Assembly (NCBI GenBank): GCA_012960845.1
Contig: DUAN01000038.1
Location: 9,320-43,078, forward strand
Reading direction: 5' to 3'
Source of the DNA: Planctomycetota bacterium
GTDB lineage: Bacteria > Planctomycetota > UBA8108 > UBA1146
DNA length: 33,759 bases
Each line of letters opens with the position of its first letter. The first letter of the stretch is position 1. A program made the position numbers and the translations under genes. Below, piece after piece: positions 16,603-24,077 of this stretch. The notes below the pieces were generated by a model that saw only the letters and a list, made by a program, of their open reading frames with translations, did not search any database and was not told the DNA's origin.

Positions 16603-17754
16603 ATGAATGGGTTTCAGTCGAAGTTGGTGCACGGGGGGGAGCCGGAGGAGAGGGTCGGGGGAGCCATCGTTCCACCGATCTATCAGAGTGCGACCTTCGA
16701 GCAGGTGCCAGGTTCTGGATACCATGACGGGCGATACATCCGCCTCTCCAATACTCCATCTCATGACCTCCTCCACGACAAGTTGTCACTGATCTGCGGA
16801 ACCGAGGCCGCGCTGGTGGCATCCAGTGGAATGGCGGCGATCACCTCGACACTGCTGGCATTGTTGGGTTCCGGAGACACGGTGGTGGCGCAGGATCTAC
16901 TCTACGGTGGAACCGAGAGTTTCCTCGCGAGCGAGGTGCCGAGGTGGGGGATCGAGGTGCAACGCATCGATGCCTGTGATGTGTCCAGCTGGGGAACGCC
17001 ACCTCCTTCCGCTCGTGTGCTCTATTGCGAGGCGATCACCAATCCGACCTGTCGGATCGGGGATCTCCGAGCACTGGCCAGCTGGGCTCGTGACCACGGT
17101 ATGATCTCGGTGATCGATGCGACCTTTGCCACTCCAGCTCTGATGCGACCGGTCGATCTGGGTTTCGATCTGGAGGTCCATTCTGCGACCAAGGCGATGA
17201 ACGGGCATGGCGACATCGCCGCAGGAGTGATCGCCGGTCGAGAATCGCTGGTCCACCAGGTCAAGCACTGTCTTGACCATCTGGGAGGGCACCTCGATGC
17301 CAACGCCTGCTTCCTGTTGCACCGGGGAATCCGCACCCTCGGCCTGAGAGTCGAGCGCCAGTGCCAGAACGCCTTCGCGGTGGCGAGTTTTCTGGAGGGG
17401 CATCCGGCGGTCTCGGTAACGCACTATCCGGCGCTAGAAAGTCATCCGGATCATGCCCGTTGCCAGGAGTGGTTCGGTGGCAAGGGAGGTGGGGTGCTCT
17501 CCTTCGATGTTGGGGCAGGAGTCGAAGAGGCCGAAAGGATCGCTACCTCGATGAAACTGATGGCGACCGCTCCCAGTCTTGGTGGTGTGGAGACTCTCAT
17601 CATACGACCGGCCAGCTCCTCTCATGCAGCGGTCGATCCTGCCGTGAGACTTCAGATGGGGGTGCCCGACTCGCTGGTCAGGATCGCCTGCGGAGTCGAG
17701 GATTCCGATGATCTCGTGGCAGATCTTGCCCGGGTGATGGGAAACCGCGGATGA
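16603..17754 (+). CDS. Cys/Met-metabolism PLP-dependent enzyme (cystathionine gamma-synthase/lyase-like)
   Basis: ATG 16603 follows AGGGAGG with 6-nt spacing. The 383-residue length is standard. Family blocks are PIYQSATFEQ near 25, the SSGMAAIT turn near 74 that holds the cofactor phosphate, LLYGGTESF near 99, YCEAITNPT near 141, VIDATFATPALMRPVDLG with the pyridine-binding Asp at 172, and HSATKAMNGHGD with Lys197 as the Schiff-base lysine. The C-terminal block PSLGGVETLIIRPASSSHA is also conserved. It could act as cystathionine synthase, beta/gamma-lyase or O-acyl-homoserine sulfhydrylase; the sequence alone does not decide. Its stop overlaps the start of an ATP-grasp gene by 4 bp (ATGA), so the two are translationally coupled, which suggests a joint pathway other than plain methionine synthesis. 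Confidence 0.88.
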   Translation: MNGFQSKLVHGGEPEERVGGAIVPPIYQSATFEQVPGSGYHDGRYIRLSNTPSHDLLHDKLSLICGTEAALVASSGMAAITSTLLALLGSGDTVVAQDLLYGGTESFLASEVPRWGIEVQRIDACDVSSWGTPPPSARVLYCEAITNPTCRIGDLRALASWARDHGMISVIDATFATPALMRPVDLGFDLEVHSATKAMNGHGDIAAGVIAGRESLVHQVKHCLDHLGGHLDANACFLLHRGIRTLGLRVERQCQNAFAVASFLEGHPAVSVTHYPALESHPDHARCQEWFGGKGGGVLSFDVGAGVEEAERIATSMKLMATAPSLGGVETLIIRPASSSHAAVDPAVRLQMGVPDSLVRIACGVEDSDDLVADLARVMGNRG

Positions 17755-18614
17755 TGAAGATCGGGTTGGTGACTTGCCTCGAGAGCCCAGAGGCCGATCC
17801 AGATGAAGAGATTCAGCTGGAGGCGATCCGCCAGGCCGGGGGAGAAGCGAGTCTGGTTCCATGGGACGATTCTCAGATCGATCTCTCCCGCTTTGATCGA
17901 CTGATCCTCCGTTCCTGCTGGGATTATCCGTGGAGGGAGTCCGAGTTCAGGGAGTGGTTGGCGGCTGCCGACGGTCAGACTCAATTGCTCAATCCTCTGG
18001 CCGTGGTGAAGTGGAACCTGCACAAGGGCTACCTGCTCGATCTGGCGAGAGCTGGGGTTCCGGTGGTTCCCACCCGCATCCTGGCCGCGGGGCAAGGATC
18101 CGCCGCACTGGATCCGATCCTGGCCGAGCAACAGTGGTGCTCCGAACAATGGCCGCAGATCGTCATCAAGCCGGCGGTCTCTGCCGGAAGTTGGCTCACC
18201 GCTCGATTTGGCCCGACTGAACTGGCCGGAGCCCGGAAGTTCGTCGAACAGCATGGGGTCGACCGCGACCTGTTGGTTCAGCCCTACATCCGATCGGTCG
18301 AAAGTGGTGGAGAGCGGGCCAATGTCTATATTGCCGGGCAATGGAGCCATTGCGTCGCGAAGTCACCGCGCTTCAGTGGGTCCGATGAGCAGGTCGGAAT
18401 CGCCCAGCCGGTGCTGGCCGAAGATCTCGAACTGGGGGAGCTGGCGATCGCCTGCAGCCCGGCGAAGATCCTCTACGGAAGGGTCGATACCGTTCGCAAT
18501 CACCAGGGAAAGCCGATGGTCGCAGAACTGGAACTGATCGAGCCGACCTTATTTCTGAAGGAGAACCCTGCTGCGCGAGCACTCTTTGGCGCCGCCTGCG
18601 TCGACCGCTCCTGA
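17751..18614 (+). CDS. ATP-grasp (RimK/glutathione-synthetase-like) ligase
   Basis: The 287-residue product starts at a double ATG overlapping the PLP gene. It has an N-terminal Rossmann-like part (KIGLVTCLESPEADPDEE, LRSCWDYPWR) and a central ATP-grasp fold. Conserved segments are LNPLAVVKWNLHKGYL, a lid lysine in PQIVIKPAVSAGS, LLVQPYI and the metal-binding C-terminus RVDTVRN..GKPMVAELELIEPTLFL. The E.ELIEP signature is typical of a RimK-like group that joins a carboxylate to an amine using ATP. The substrate is unknown. Coupling to the PLP enzyme suggests that a sulfur-containing or other amino acid made or modified by its neighbour is ligated. No downstream gene continues the operon. Confidence 0.8.
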   Translation: MMKIGLVTCLESPEADPDEEIQLEAIRQAGGEASLVPWDDSQIDLSRFDRLILRSCWDYPWRESEFREWLAAADGQTQLLNPLAVVKWNLHKGYLLDLARAGVPVVPTRILAAGQGSAALDPILAEQQWCSEQWPQIVIKPAVSAGSWLTARFGPTELAGARKFVEQHGVDRDLLVQPYIRSVESGGERANVYIAGQWSHCVAKSPRFSGSDEQVGIAQPVLAEDLELGELAIACSPAKILYGRVDTVRNHQGKPMVAELELIEPTLFLKENPAARALFGAACVDRS

Positions 18615-18622
18615 TCGGCAAG

Positions 18623-18653
18623 TTGTCCACAACGTGTCGGCTAGTTTTCCACA
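18623..18653 (+). other. Two DnaA-box-like 9-mers
   Basis: TTGTCCACA (18623-18631) and TTTTCCACA (18645-18653) each differ by one base from the consensus TTATCCACA. They lie in the same orientation, 22 bp apart, in the short intergenic region. Two one-mismatch sites are not enough to call an origin. They may be regulatory sites or chance. Confidence 0.3.
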
Positions 18654-18658
18654 GATAC

Positions 18659-18688
18659 TTGCATTTTTTACCGCAAACCCGGTAGGGT
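18659..18688 (+). promoter_or_regulatory. Possible sigma-70-like promoter for the secreted two-domain protein
   Basis: TTGCAT (18659-18664) and TAGGGT (18683-18688) are 18 bp apart, about 75 bp before the start codon at 18762. The -10 is poor (three of six), so this is a tentative call resting on position and the T-rich stretch. Confidence 0.25.
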
Positions 18689-18761
18689 GCCGTCACGGCG
18701 CTCACGGGAGCCTGGGTTGACCAGGCTGGGTGTCGTGGGGAATAACCAGGGGGGAACGTCT

Positions 18762-19913
18762 ATGAGGAAAACTAACTTGAGGATGGCTTCGATCATTTGC
18801 GCCTTGTTACTGGTGTGTGGGATCGTCTCTGCTCAGCCAGGGAGTATTGTCACCCAGACCAAGAACAATGCCCTGATCGATGCATCCAGGGTCGATGAGA
18901 TCGGTGTGGTGAACAAGACTTCGGCCAATCAGGTGCTCAACAATCTGGTGGGAACCTGGAAGTTCGAGTACTCGCTGAGTGAGGATCTGGGCGGATATGC
19001 CGCAGGAACTCCGGTGATTGCGACCGTCACTTATCGCCGAGACTTCTCCACCGGAGGACTGTATGGGTTCGCCGAGACGTTGACCCTCAGCGGTGCATCG
19101 GTCAGTAATGGGACCTACTTCATCAACTGGAATGACACCACCAGCATGCTCGAATCGCACGGTCGATTTGTCGCAGGTGAAGTGGTGGCGATCTTCGATG
19201 AGTACCTCGACTCGATCAAAGGGGATACCTACTGCTGGATCGGTCAGCGCACTCAGGATGGAGTGGCCTCGCCGAATGTGATGATCGAGCGCTGCATTCG
19301 CAATAACTCCTTCAATGTTGTCGTCAATGAGCTCTCCGCCTCCGGCAACCCGATGGCTCAGGTCTGGAATGTCTCAGGCGAGCGAGTCAACATGCTGAAG
19401 GAATGCCTCGGACCGTTCGTCACCCTTGCGAGTGAATGGCAATCCGAGAGTTACACCGATGCCGGAGATAGAATTCGGATCGAGCACAACGGTTACTGGG
19501 CTGCGGATGAAGCTTGTCTCGTGGTCGAGGTCAAGAAGTACACCAACGATGCGATCTCCGATAACACCATCCAGACCTTCTACTACGATACCGAGATGCA
19601 CCGCATTTCTTTCACCGAAGTGGGAGCCAATGGCTTGGTCTGTACCGGTTACATCTCGCCGACCACGGAGCGCAATGGGACTCCCTGCCAGTTGAGAGTG
19701 TTGGATTCAGCCTTTGGCAATGGCGCCAAGGTCAGCACCATCAACAAGATGTTCCTCGTCGATTCGAAGACGATCAAGATCGACTTCGAGTGGGCCTGGT
19801 GGGAGGGAAGCGACATCACCTCCGAAAACGAAGTAGTTGATTTCGAGCAGAGGTTTGTACTCAAGCGAGTACCCGCCACGAATCGGGCCATCCCTCGGCC
19901 GGCTTCCTTCTAG
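18762..19913 (+). CDS. Secreted two-domain protein of unknown function (DUF1579-like repeats suspected)
   Basis: ATG 18762 follows AGGGGGGAA; the frame also opens at 18687, but without support. The 383-residue product has a signal peptide (MASIICALLLVCGIVSA, cleavage near residue 25). Two halves look related. Each begins with a segment like LVGTWKFEY or LASEWQSESYT, runs through beta strands with a polar tract (ATVTYRRDFSTGG / RIRIEHNGYW), and ends with a helix-strand tail (MIERCIRNNSFNVVV / DFEQRFVLKRV). GTW-type openings recall DUF1579 and other lipocalin-like beta barrels, but I cannot confirm that. It is extracytoplasmic and probably monocistronic, with a perfect hairpin just after the stop. 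Confidence 0.7.
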   Translation: MRKTNLRMASIICALLLVCGIVSAQPGSIVTQTKNNALIDASRVDEIGVVNKTSANQVLNNLVGTWKFEYSLSEDLGGYAAGTPVIATVTYRRDFSTGGLYGFAETLTLSGASVSNGTYFINWNDTTSMLESHGRFVAGEVVAIFDEYLDSIKGDTYCWIGQRTQDGVASPNVMIERCIRNNSFNVVVNELSASGNPMAQVWNVSGERVNMLKECLGPFVTLASEWQSESYTDAGDRIRIEHNGYWAADEACLVVEVKKYTNDAISDNTIQTFYYDTEMHRISFTEVGANGLVCTGYISPTTERNGTPCQLRVLDSAFGNGAKVSTINKMFLVDSKTIKIDFEWAWWEGSDITSENEVVDFEQRFVLKRVPATNRAIPRPASF

Positions 19914-19929
19914 GAGTCGACCGTTACCC

Positions 19930-19964
19930 AACTGCGGCGGGGAAGTCTCTTCCCCGCCGCAGTT
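19930..19964. terminator. Perfect 16-bp hairpin, probable terminator
   Basis: The stem 19930-19945 pairs perfectly with 19949-19964 around a TCT loop, 16 bp after the secreted-protein stop. The T run is weak (GCTCTATATT). It sits between convergent genes and likely ends both transcripts. Confidence 0.7.
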
Positions 19965-19998
19965 GCTCTATATTGATATTCCTGGACCCTGAGTGGGG

Positions 19999-20196
19999 TC
20001 ATTTCGATCGGTCGCGAATGGAGTTCATCCGTTCGACCAGATCACTCACCACATCCGGATGCTCTTCAGTTCGATCATGTTGTTGCGCCGGGTCAGTGGC
20101 AGGGTCAGTGACCCGGTCGTGAAGTCTGATCGGTGCATTCCTGCTGGCGCGCATCCGTTCCCAATGGCCATGGCCGAGAGGCTGTACCGCCGCAGG
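19999..20196 (-). pseudogene. C-terminal remnant of a second sulfatase
   Basis: The otherwise gene-free 318 bp between 19914 and 20231 hold, on the minus strand, an open stretch of 65 codons ending in TGA (19999-20001). It has no start or ribosome site of its own and is closed upstream by a TGA (20197-20199). It reads GHGHWERMRASRNAPIRLHD, then RVTDPATDPAQQ and EEHPDVVSDLVERM. This matches the usual sulfatase C-terminal pattern: a W-containing strand, an LYDL-like motif, DP.E, and HP.VV. It lies directly downstream of the intact sulfatase gene. A decayed tandem duplicate or a frameshifted tail is inferred. Confidence 0.5.
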
Positions 20197-20231
20197 TCAG
20201 CCGCAAGACCAGCAGCAGACTGCACCCATCA

Positions 20232-21698
20232 TTACTTGTCGCCAGCGGGGAGTCGCCCCGGACCCCGAACCTCGTCGCCCTTGATGCTGGAGAGCCGATC
20301 ACCCAGTCGCTGGCGCATTCCATTCGCTCGCGCTGACATCTCGACCACCACTCCAGGGTGATTGGCTTTGACATCGACCTGCTCGTTGGGATCGCTCTCC
20401 AGGTCGTACAGTGCGAGGCCGGTTTCGATCTGGTAGTTGTACTTGGCGGGGATGCCATTATTCCCCGGTGGGCGACCCTCGAGACTGCGATACTTGTGGG
20501 GGAAGTGTAGTTTCCATCTTCCCATCCTCATCGCCTCCATGTCGCCTCGGTGGTACCAGAAGTACAACTCTTCGTGAGGCGGCACGGCGTCCAGATCTCC
20601 CTGCAGCTGGGGAACGATGCTGACCCCGTCGATGGGTAGAACAGGAGCGGTTCCGCCGGTCAATTCGACGATGGTGGGCAAGATGTCGATGGTCATGCAA
20701 GGGGTCGAACAGGTGGTGCCGGGAGAGATGACCGGAGGATATCTCATCACACAGGGAACCCTTACCCCACCCTCCCAGGTGGTGCCCTTACCCTCTCGCA
20801 AGCCGCCGGTGGTGCCGGCGTGGTCGCCGTAGGAGAGCCAGGGACCATTGTCCGATGCGAACATGAATAAGGTGTTGTCGAGGATTCCGTGCTTCTCCAG
20901 CGCCTTGCGGATCTGGCCGACGGAGTCATCGATTTCGCGGATCACATCTCCGTAGGCACCAAAGCGGGTGGTCTGTCGGAAGCGAGGTGAGACACCCAGG
21001 GGCACATGCGGCATCGAGTGGGGCAAGTAGAGCAGGAACGGGCGGTCGGCATGGTCGTCGATGAACTGCACCGCTCTGCGAGTCAGTTCGGCAGTGATCT
21101 GCTCCTGATCATCGAGGTTTTTTATGATGCGCTCGACCTGGTCCTGTTGGTACCACGGTAACGGGGGCCACGCCTTGGGAGATTCTGGATGACCGGGCCA
21201 CATGTCATTGCTGTATGGGATTCCACAGTACTCATCGAAACCCTGTGCGGTGGGGAGGAAGCTGGGATGGTGACCGAGGTGCCATTTCCCGTAACAGGCC
21301 GTGGCATAGCCGAGGGGTTTGACCACCTCTGCAATCGTCAACTCCTGTGGATCGAGGCCGATCTTGGAAGACGGAACCAGCGCTCCACTGATACCGACTC
21401 GGTTGGCATAGCAGCCGGAGAGAAGAGATGATCGAGACGCAGAACAGACTGGCTGGCTGACATAGAAGTCGGTGAAGCGAATTCCTTCGGCGGCGAGTTG
21501 ATCGATGTTTGGAGTCGGAATCTGCTTCGAGCCATAACAAGAGAGATCACCCCAGCCCTGGTCGTCGGTGAAGACGATGACGATGTTGGGAGGAGGCTGG
21601 GTGGCGGGGGGCTCCTCTGAATGCAGCATCTGCCCGGTAAGGAGCATCAGGATTGAAAGGAGTACCAGGATCGGGTTGTGTCGGATGTATGAATTCAT
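20232..21698 (-). CDS. Secreted arylsulfatase-type sulfatase (formylglycine type)
   Basis: The 488-residue product has a signal peptide (PILVLLSILMLLTGQMLHS). The family core follows: PNIVIVFTDDQGWGDLSCYG (metal-binding Asp45/46), TPNIDQLAAEGIRFTDFY, then VCSASRSSLLSG. There Cys85 in a CxAxR context would be converted to formylglycine by a sulfatase-maturing enzyme. YGKWHLGHH, FLLYLPHSMPHVPL, and ASDNGP with GLREGKGTTWEGGVRVPCVMRYP complete the active site. It hydrolyses sulfate esters outside the cytoplasm, most likely on sulfated polysaccharides; the substrate is unknown. The Cys-type maturation site implies an anaerobic- or FGE-type partner elsewhere in the genome. It is the last gene of the minus-strand run, 32 bp after the FAD enzyme. 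Confidence 0.95.
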   Translation of the reverse strand: MNSYIRHNPILVLLSILMLLTGQMLHSEEPPATQPPPNIVIVFTDDQGWGDLSCYGSKQIPTPNIDQLAAEGIRFTDFYVSQPVCSASRSSLLSGCYANRVGISGALVPSSKIGLDPQELTIAEVVKPLGYATACYGKWHLGHHPSFLPTAQGFDEYCGIPYSNDMWPGHPESPKAWPPLPWYQQDQVERIIKNLDDQEQITAELTRRAVQFIDDHADRPFLLYLPHSMPHVPLGVSPRFRQTTRFGAYGDVIREIDDSVGQIRKALEKHGILDNTLFMFASDNGPWLSYGDHAGTTGGLREGKGTTWEGGVRVPCVMRYPPVISPGTTCSTPCMTIDILPTIVELTGGTAPVLPIDGVSIVPQLQGDLDAVPPHEELYFWYHRGDMEAMRMGRWKLHFPHKYRSLEGRPPGNNGIPAKYNYQIETGLALYDLESDPNEQVDVKANHPGVVVEMSARANGMRQRLGDRLSSIKGDEVRGPGRLPAGDK

Positions 21699-21730
21699 GC
21701 CAGGGAGGATAACCCCGGCATCGACCAGGG

Positions 21731-22909
21731 TCAGCCGAGGATCCCGTAACCGTAACTGGCCTCGATCGGTGTTCCCCGGGAAAATCGATCGGGAGCGAAG
21801 AAGTCGCTGTCGAAGTGGCCCGCACTTCCCTGTCCGATCACCGATGAAACCCCTCTAGCGACCGAGGGGGAGAGTTTGAAGCCGTGGCCACTGAATCCAC
21901 TCACGATCCACATTCCCTCGAGACCGGGGACCGGTCCGATCAGTGGGTGTGAGTCAGGGGTCACGGTGTAGAGCGCCCCCATTCCACCCCAGGATGCCGC
22001 ATGCGCGTACTGAGGAAGTCGTTTCGAGAGCCTTCCTCGGCATGCAGCGATGAACTCATCGCTGACACCCTCATCGTAGTGATCCGGATTCTCGACCACC
22101 GCATCGTGATTCATGTCGAGGAAGCCCACTCGAGTCCAGCCTGCCAGCTCTGGCTTCCAGTACAGTCCATGGGTGAGATCTCCGTAGATCAGCCGACTTT
22201 CCTCGGCTCTTGCCGGGGGATCAAAGAAGGACTGTTCAGGCCGAAGTGCGGTGAGTGGAAGTGAGACTCCCGCTTCCTCCAGCAACTGTCCCGCCCAGGG
22301 GCCCGCCGCAACGATCACCATTGCCGCCTGCAAGGTCGAACCGTCTTCAAGTTTCACACCGTGGATACGGTCACCGTCTCGCAGGAAATCGGTCACCCTG
22401 CATCCGAGTCGAGCCTCGGCTCCCGCTCGTCGAGCGGCAGCGAGCACGGCATGAACTGTCTTCACAGGATGGACATTGCCCGCCTCGGACTCAAAGGCAG
22501 CACATTCGTCATCGGCGAAGGAACCGCCAGGCTCGAGGTCTCTGAGCTGGGAAGCGTCGAGGATCTTCGTGCCGACACCCATCGATTGTTGCAACTGGAC
22601 ATTTCTCTCGAGATTACTGCGATCGGACTCGCCGCAGATGAATGCCATACCTGGGCGATGAAAGGCGATGTCGGTACCGTAACGCTGTTCAAATTCGGAA
22701 TACCACTGGAGGCTTTCTCGCGCCATTCCGATGGTCACCTTGTGGGAATAGTGCTGGCGCAGGATCGCTCCCGACTTGCCGGTGGACCCGGCCCCGGGGA
22801 ATGACTTTTCCAGCAACAAGACACTTCCTGATGAGGACTCCGCCAGTTCCAGGGCCAACATTGCACCCATGATTCCACCGCCGACGATGATGTAGTCGCT
22901 GTGAGTCAT
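21731..22909 (-). CDS. FAD-dependent DAO-family amine/amino-acid oxidoreductase
   Basis: Starting at ATG 22909, which overlaps the stop of the ATP-grasp gene by one base (TGATG), the product is 392 residues. The N-terminus DYIIVGGGIMGAMLALELAE is a dinucleotide-binding GxGxxG, followed by VLLLEK as the acidic end of the strand. Other DAO-family features are GSTGKSGAILRQHYSH, AMVIVAAGPWAGQLLEEAG, LYWKPE, DSHPLIGPVPGLEGMWIVSGFSGHGFKLSPSV. The fold resembles sarcosine/glycine oxidases, which oxidise a secondary or primary amine with FAD. The open frame to 23242 lies in the ATP-grasp gene and is not coding in this frame. Tight coupling to the ATP-grasp ligase suggests a common amino-acid-derived substrate. 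Confidence 0.9.
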   Translation of the reverse strand: MTHSDYIIVGGGIMGAMLALELAESSSGSVLLLEKSFPGAGSTGKSGAILRQHYSHKVTIGMARESLQWYSEFEQRYGTDIAFHRPGMAFICGESDRSNLERNVQLQQSMGVGTKILDASQLRDLEPGGSFADDECAAFESEAGNVHPVKTVHAVLAAARRAGAEARLGCRVTDFLRDGDRIHGVKLEDGSTLQAAMVIVAAGPWAGQLLEEAGVSLPLTALRPEQSFFDPPARAEESRLIYGDLTHGLYWKPELAGWTRVGFLDMNHDAVVENPDHYDEGVSDEFIAACRGRLSKRLPQYAHAASWGGMGALYTVTPDSHPLIGPVPGLEGMWIVSGFSGHGFKLSPSVARGVSSVIGQGSAGHFDSDFFAPDRFSRGTPIEASYGYGILG

Positions 22910-23958
22910 CAGGAGCTCTTTCGTCCGTTTCGATGGGCGCTCTTGGCGTCCTCCTTGGCCAGTTCCCGGGCCAGGTATCCGGTCACCTTGAGGAAGCCGT
23001 TGACCGAGGTCGTTTTCTGGATGTCTGTCCGATAAACGCTGGTGGCATTGATGTCGATGAAGCAACGACGCCCGCTGGTGGTATCGATCCATTCCACTCC
23101 ACCGATGTCGAGATTGGCTACCCTGAGGATCTCTCTCGCCTGAGCGACCGCTTCGGCGGGAACATCGGTCCACGCCTCGAAGGTGGCATCCGGTTTGATA
23201 CCAGGCTCGATGGGATTTCTTGGACACCCCTCGGCGGGACACAGGTTGTAGGTGTTATGAGCAGTGACTCGCATGGCAAAGAGGCATTCTCCATCGACGA
23301 ACTCGACCCTGGCGATCGATCCATCTGCAGGAACGATCAGTTCTTGCAGCAGCATCAGATGTCCGGGAGCGAACACTTCGTCATCATCGATGAGTGCCAG
23401 CAGGTGTTCTTTGTTCTCGATCCTGCGGACGAAGGCGCCACTGCCGCCAGTGTCCGGTTTGAGGATCAGCGGGAACAGCAGCTGGTCGATGACCTTGTGA
23501 ACTGCACTGCGACTGCTGACCACCTCGGTGCGAGGAACATCCACGCCGAGTTGGCTCATCAGAATCTGCTGAGCGACCTTGCTCGTCTCGAGATGGAAGG
23601 AGTGAGATCCGTTGATCACTTTTGCTCCGGATGACTCCAGTGCTGCGAGCAAGGCATGGGCATGGGAGATGGCGCCATCATTCCCCCTCAGGTACGAGGA
23701 GGGGGAAACACGGTTGAGGTACAAGGTGTGCTTGCGGGCGCTGAGAAGGTCGAAGGAATGATCTCGAACATCGATCGGCTCATAGGGAATCCCCGCCTCG
23801 GAGAGAGAATCAAAGAGCGGCGTCAGCCACGCATCATTCTCGAATACCACTCCGATGCTGGGAAGTTGCGTGTCTTCTGGCGAGAAGGAGGAATCGACAT
23901 CGGTTGCAGCGTCTGAATCGACGCCGGCCGATAGTGGTGTCGAGGATTCGAGTCCCAT
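22909..23958 (-). CDS. ATP-grasp ligase (RimK-like)
   Basis: ATG 23958 has GGGAGG with 5-nt spacing. The 349-residue product begins with a low-complexity Ser/Asp-rich leader (about 30 residues). An N-terminal alpha/beta part (SIGVVFENDAWLTPLFDSL, LYLNRVSPSSYLRG) and the ATP-grasp core follow. Core segments are HLETSKVAQQILMSQLGVDV, LILKPDTGGSGAFV (lid with a glycine-rich loop), LMLLQELIV, VEFVDGECLFAMRV and GVEWIDTTSGRRCFIDINATSV (metal-binding E and DIN). It forms a C-N bond through an acylphosphate in the cytoplasm. The substrate is not known. It is coupled to the FAD oxidoreductase and is 119 bp after the aldehyde dehydrogenase, a gap that may hold its own promoter, since I see no hairpin there. 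Confidence 0.85.
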   Translation of the reverse strand: MGLESSTPLSAGVDSDAATDVDSSFSPEDTQLPSIGVVFENDAWLTPLFDSLSEAGIPYEPIDVRDHSFDLLSARKHTLYLNRVSPSSYLRGNDGAISHAHALLAALESSGAKVINGSHSFHLETSKVAQQILMSQLGVDVPRTEVVSSRSAVHKVIDQLLFPLILKPDTGGSGAFVRRIENKEHLLALIDDDEVFAPGHLMLLQELIVPADGSIARVEFVDGECLFAMRVTAHNTYNLCPAEGCPRNPIEPGIKPDATFEAWTDVPAEAVAQAREILRVANLDIGGVEWIDTTSGRRCFIDINATSVYRTDIQKTTSVNGFLKVTGYLARELAKEDAKSAHRNGRKSS

Positions 23959-24077
23959 GGCAGCCTCCCGGATGAGATCTAGAGGGCGCCTCCCACCGTG
24001 CGTCCACTCTCAAGAACTGTACCCCGGAACGGGCTCGATTGTCGAAGTGAGGAGCGGTTGAAATGGCCTGGATGGGC

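Noticed and set aside
20197-20240. A third Sec UGA, in the Cys-rich stretch just upstream of the sulfatase remnant on the minus strand
   Set aside because: The upstream ORF is only a few codons long and begins inside the end of the intact sulfatase region. No proper stem with a 3-14 nt loop follows, only a short palindrome (GGCCATGGCC).
20232-21698. Sulfatase judged inactive because it has CSASR instead of CxPxR
   Set aside because: CxAxR is an accepted formylglycine maturation motif, so no loss of activity is implied.
22910-23242. N-terminal extension of the FAD oxidoreductase to 23242
   Set aside because: That stretch is the coding region of the ATP-grasp gene in another frame. The GxGxxG start at 22909 is normal for the family.
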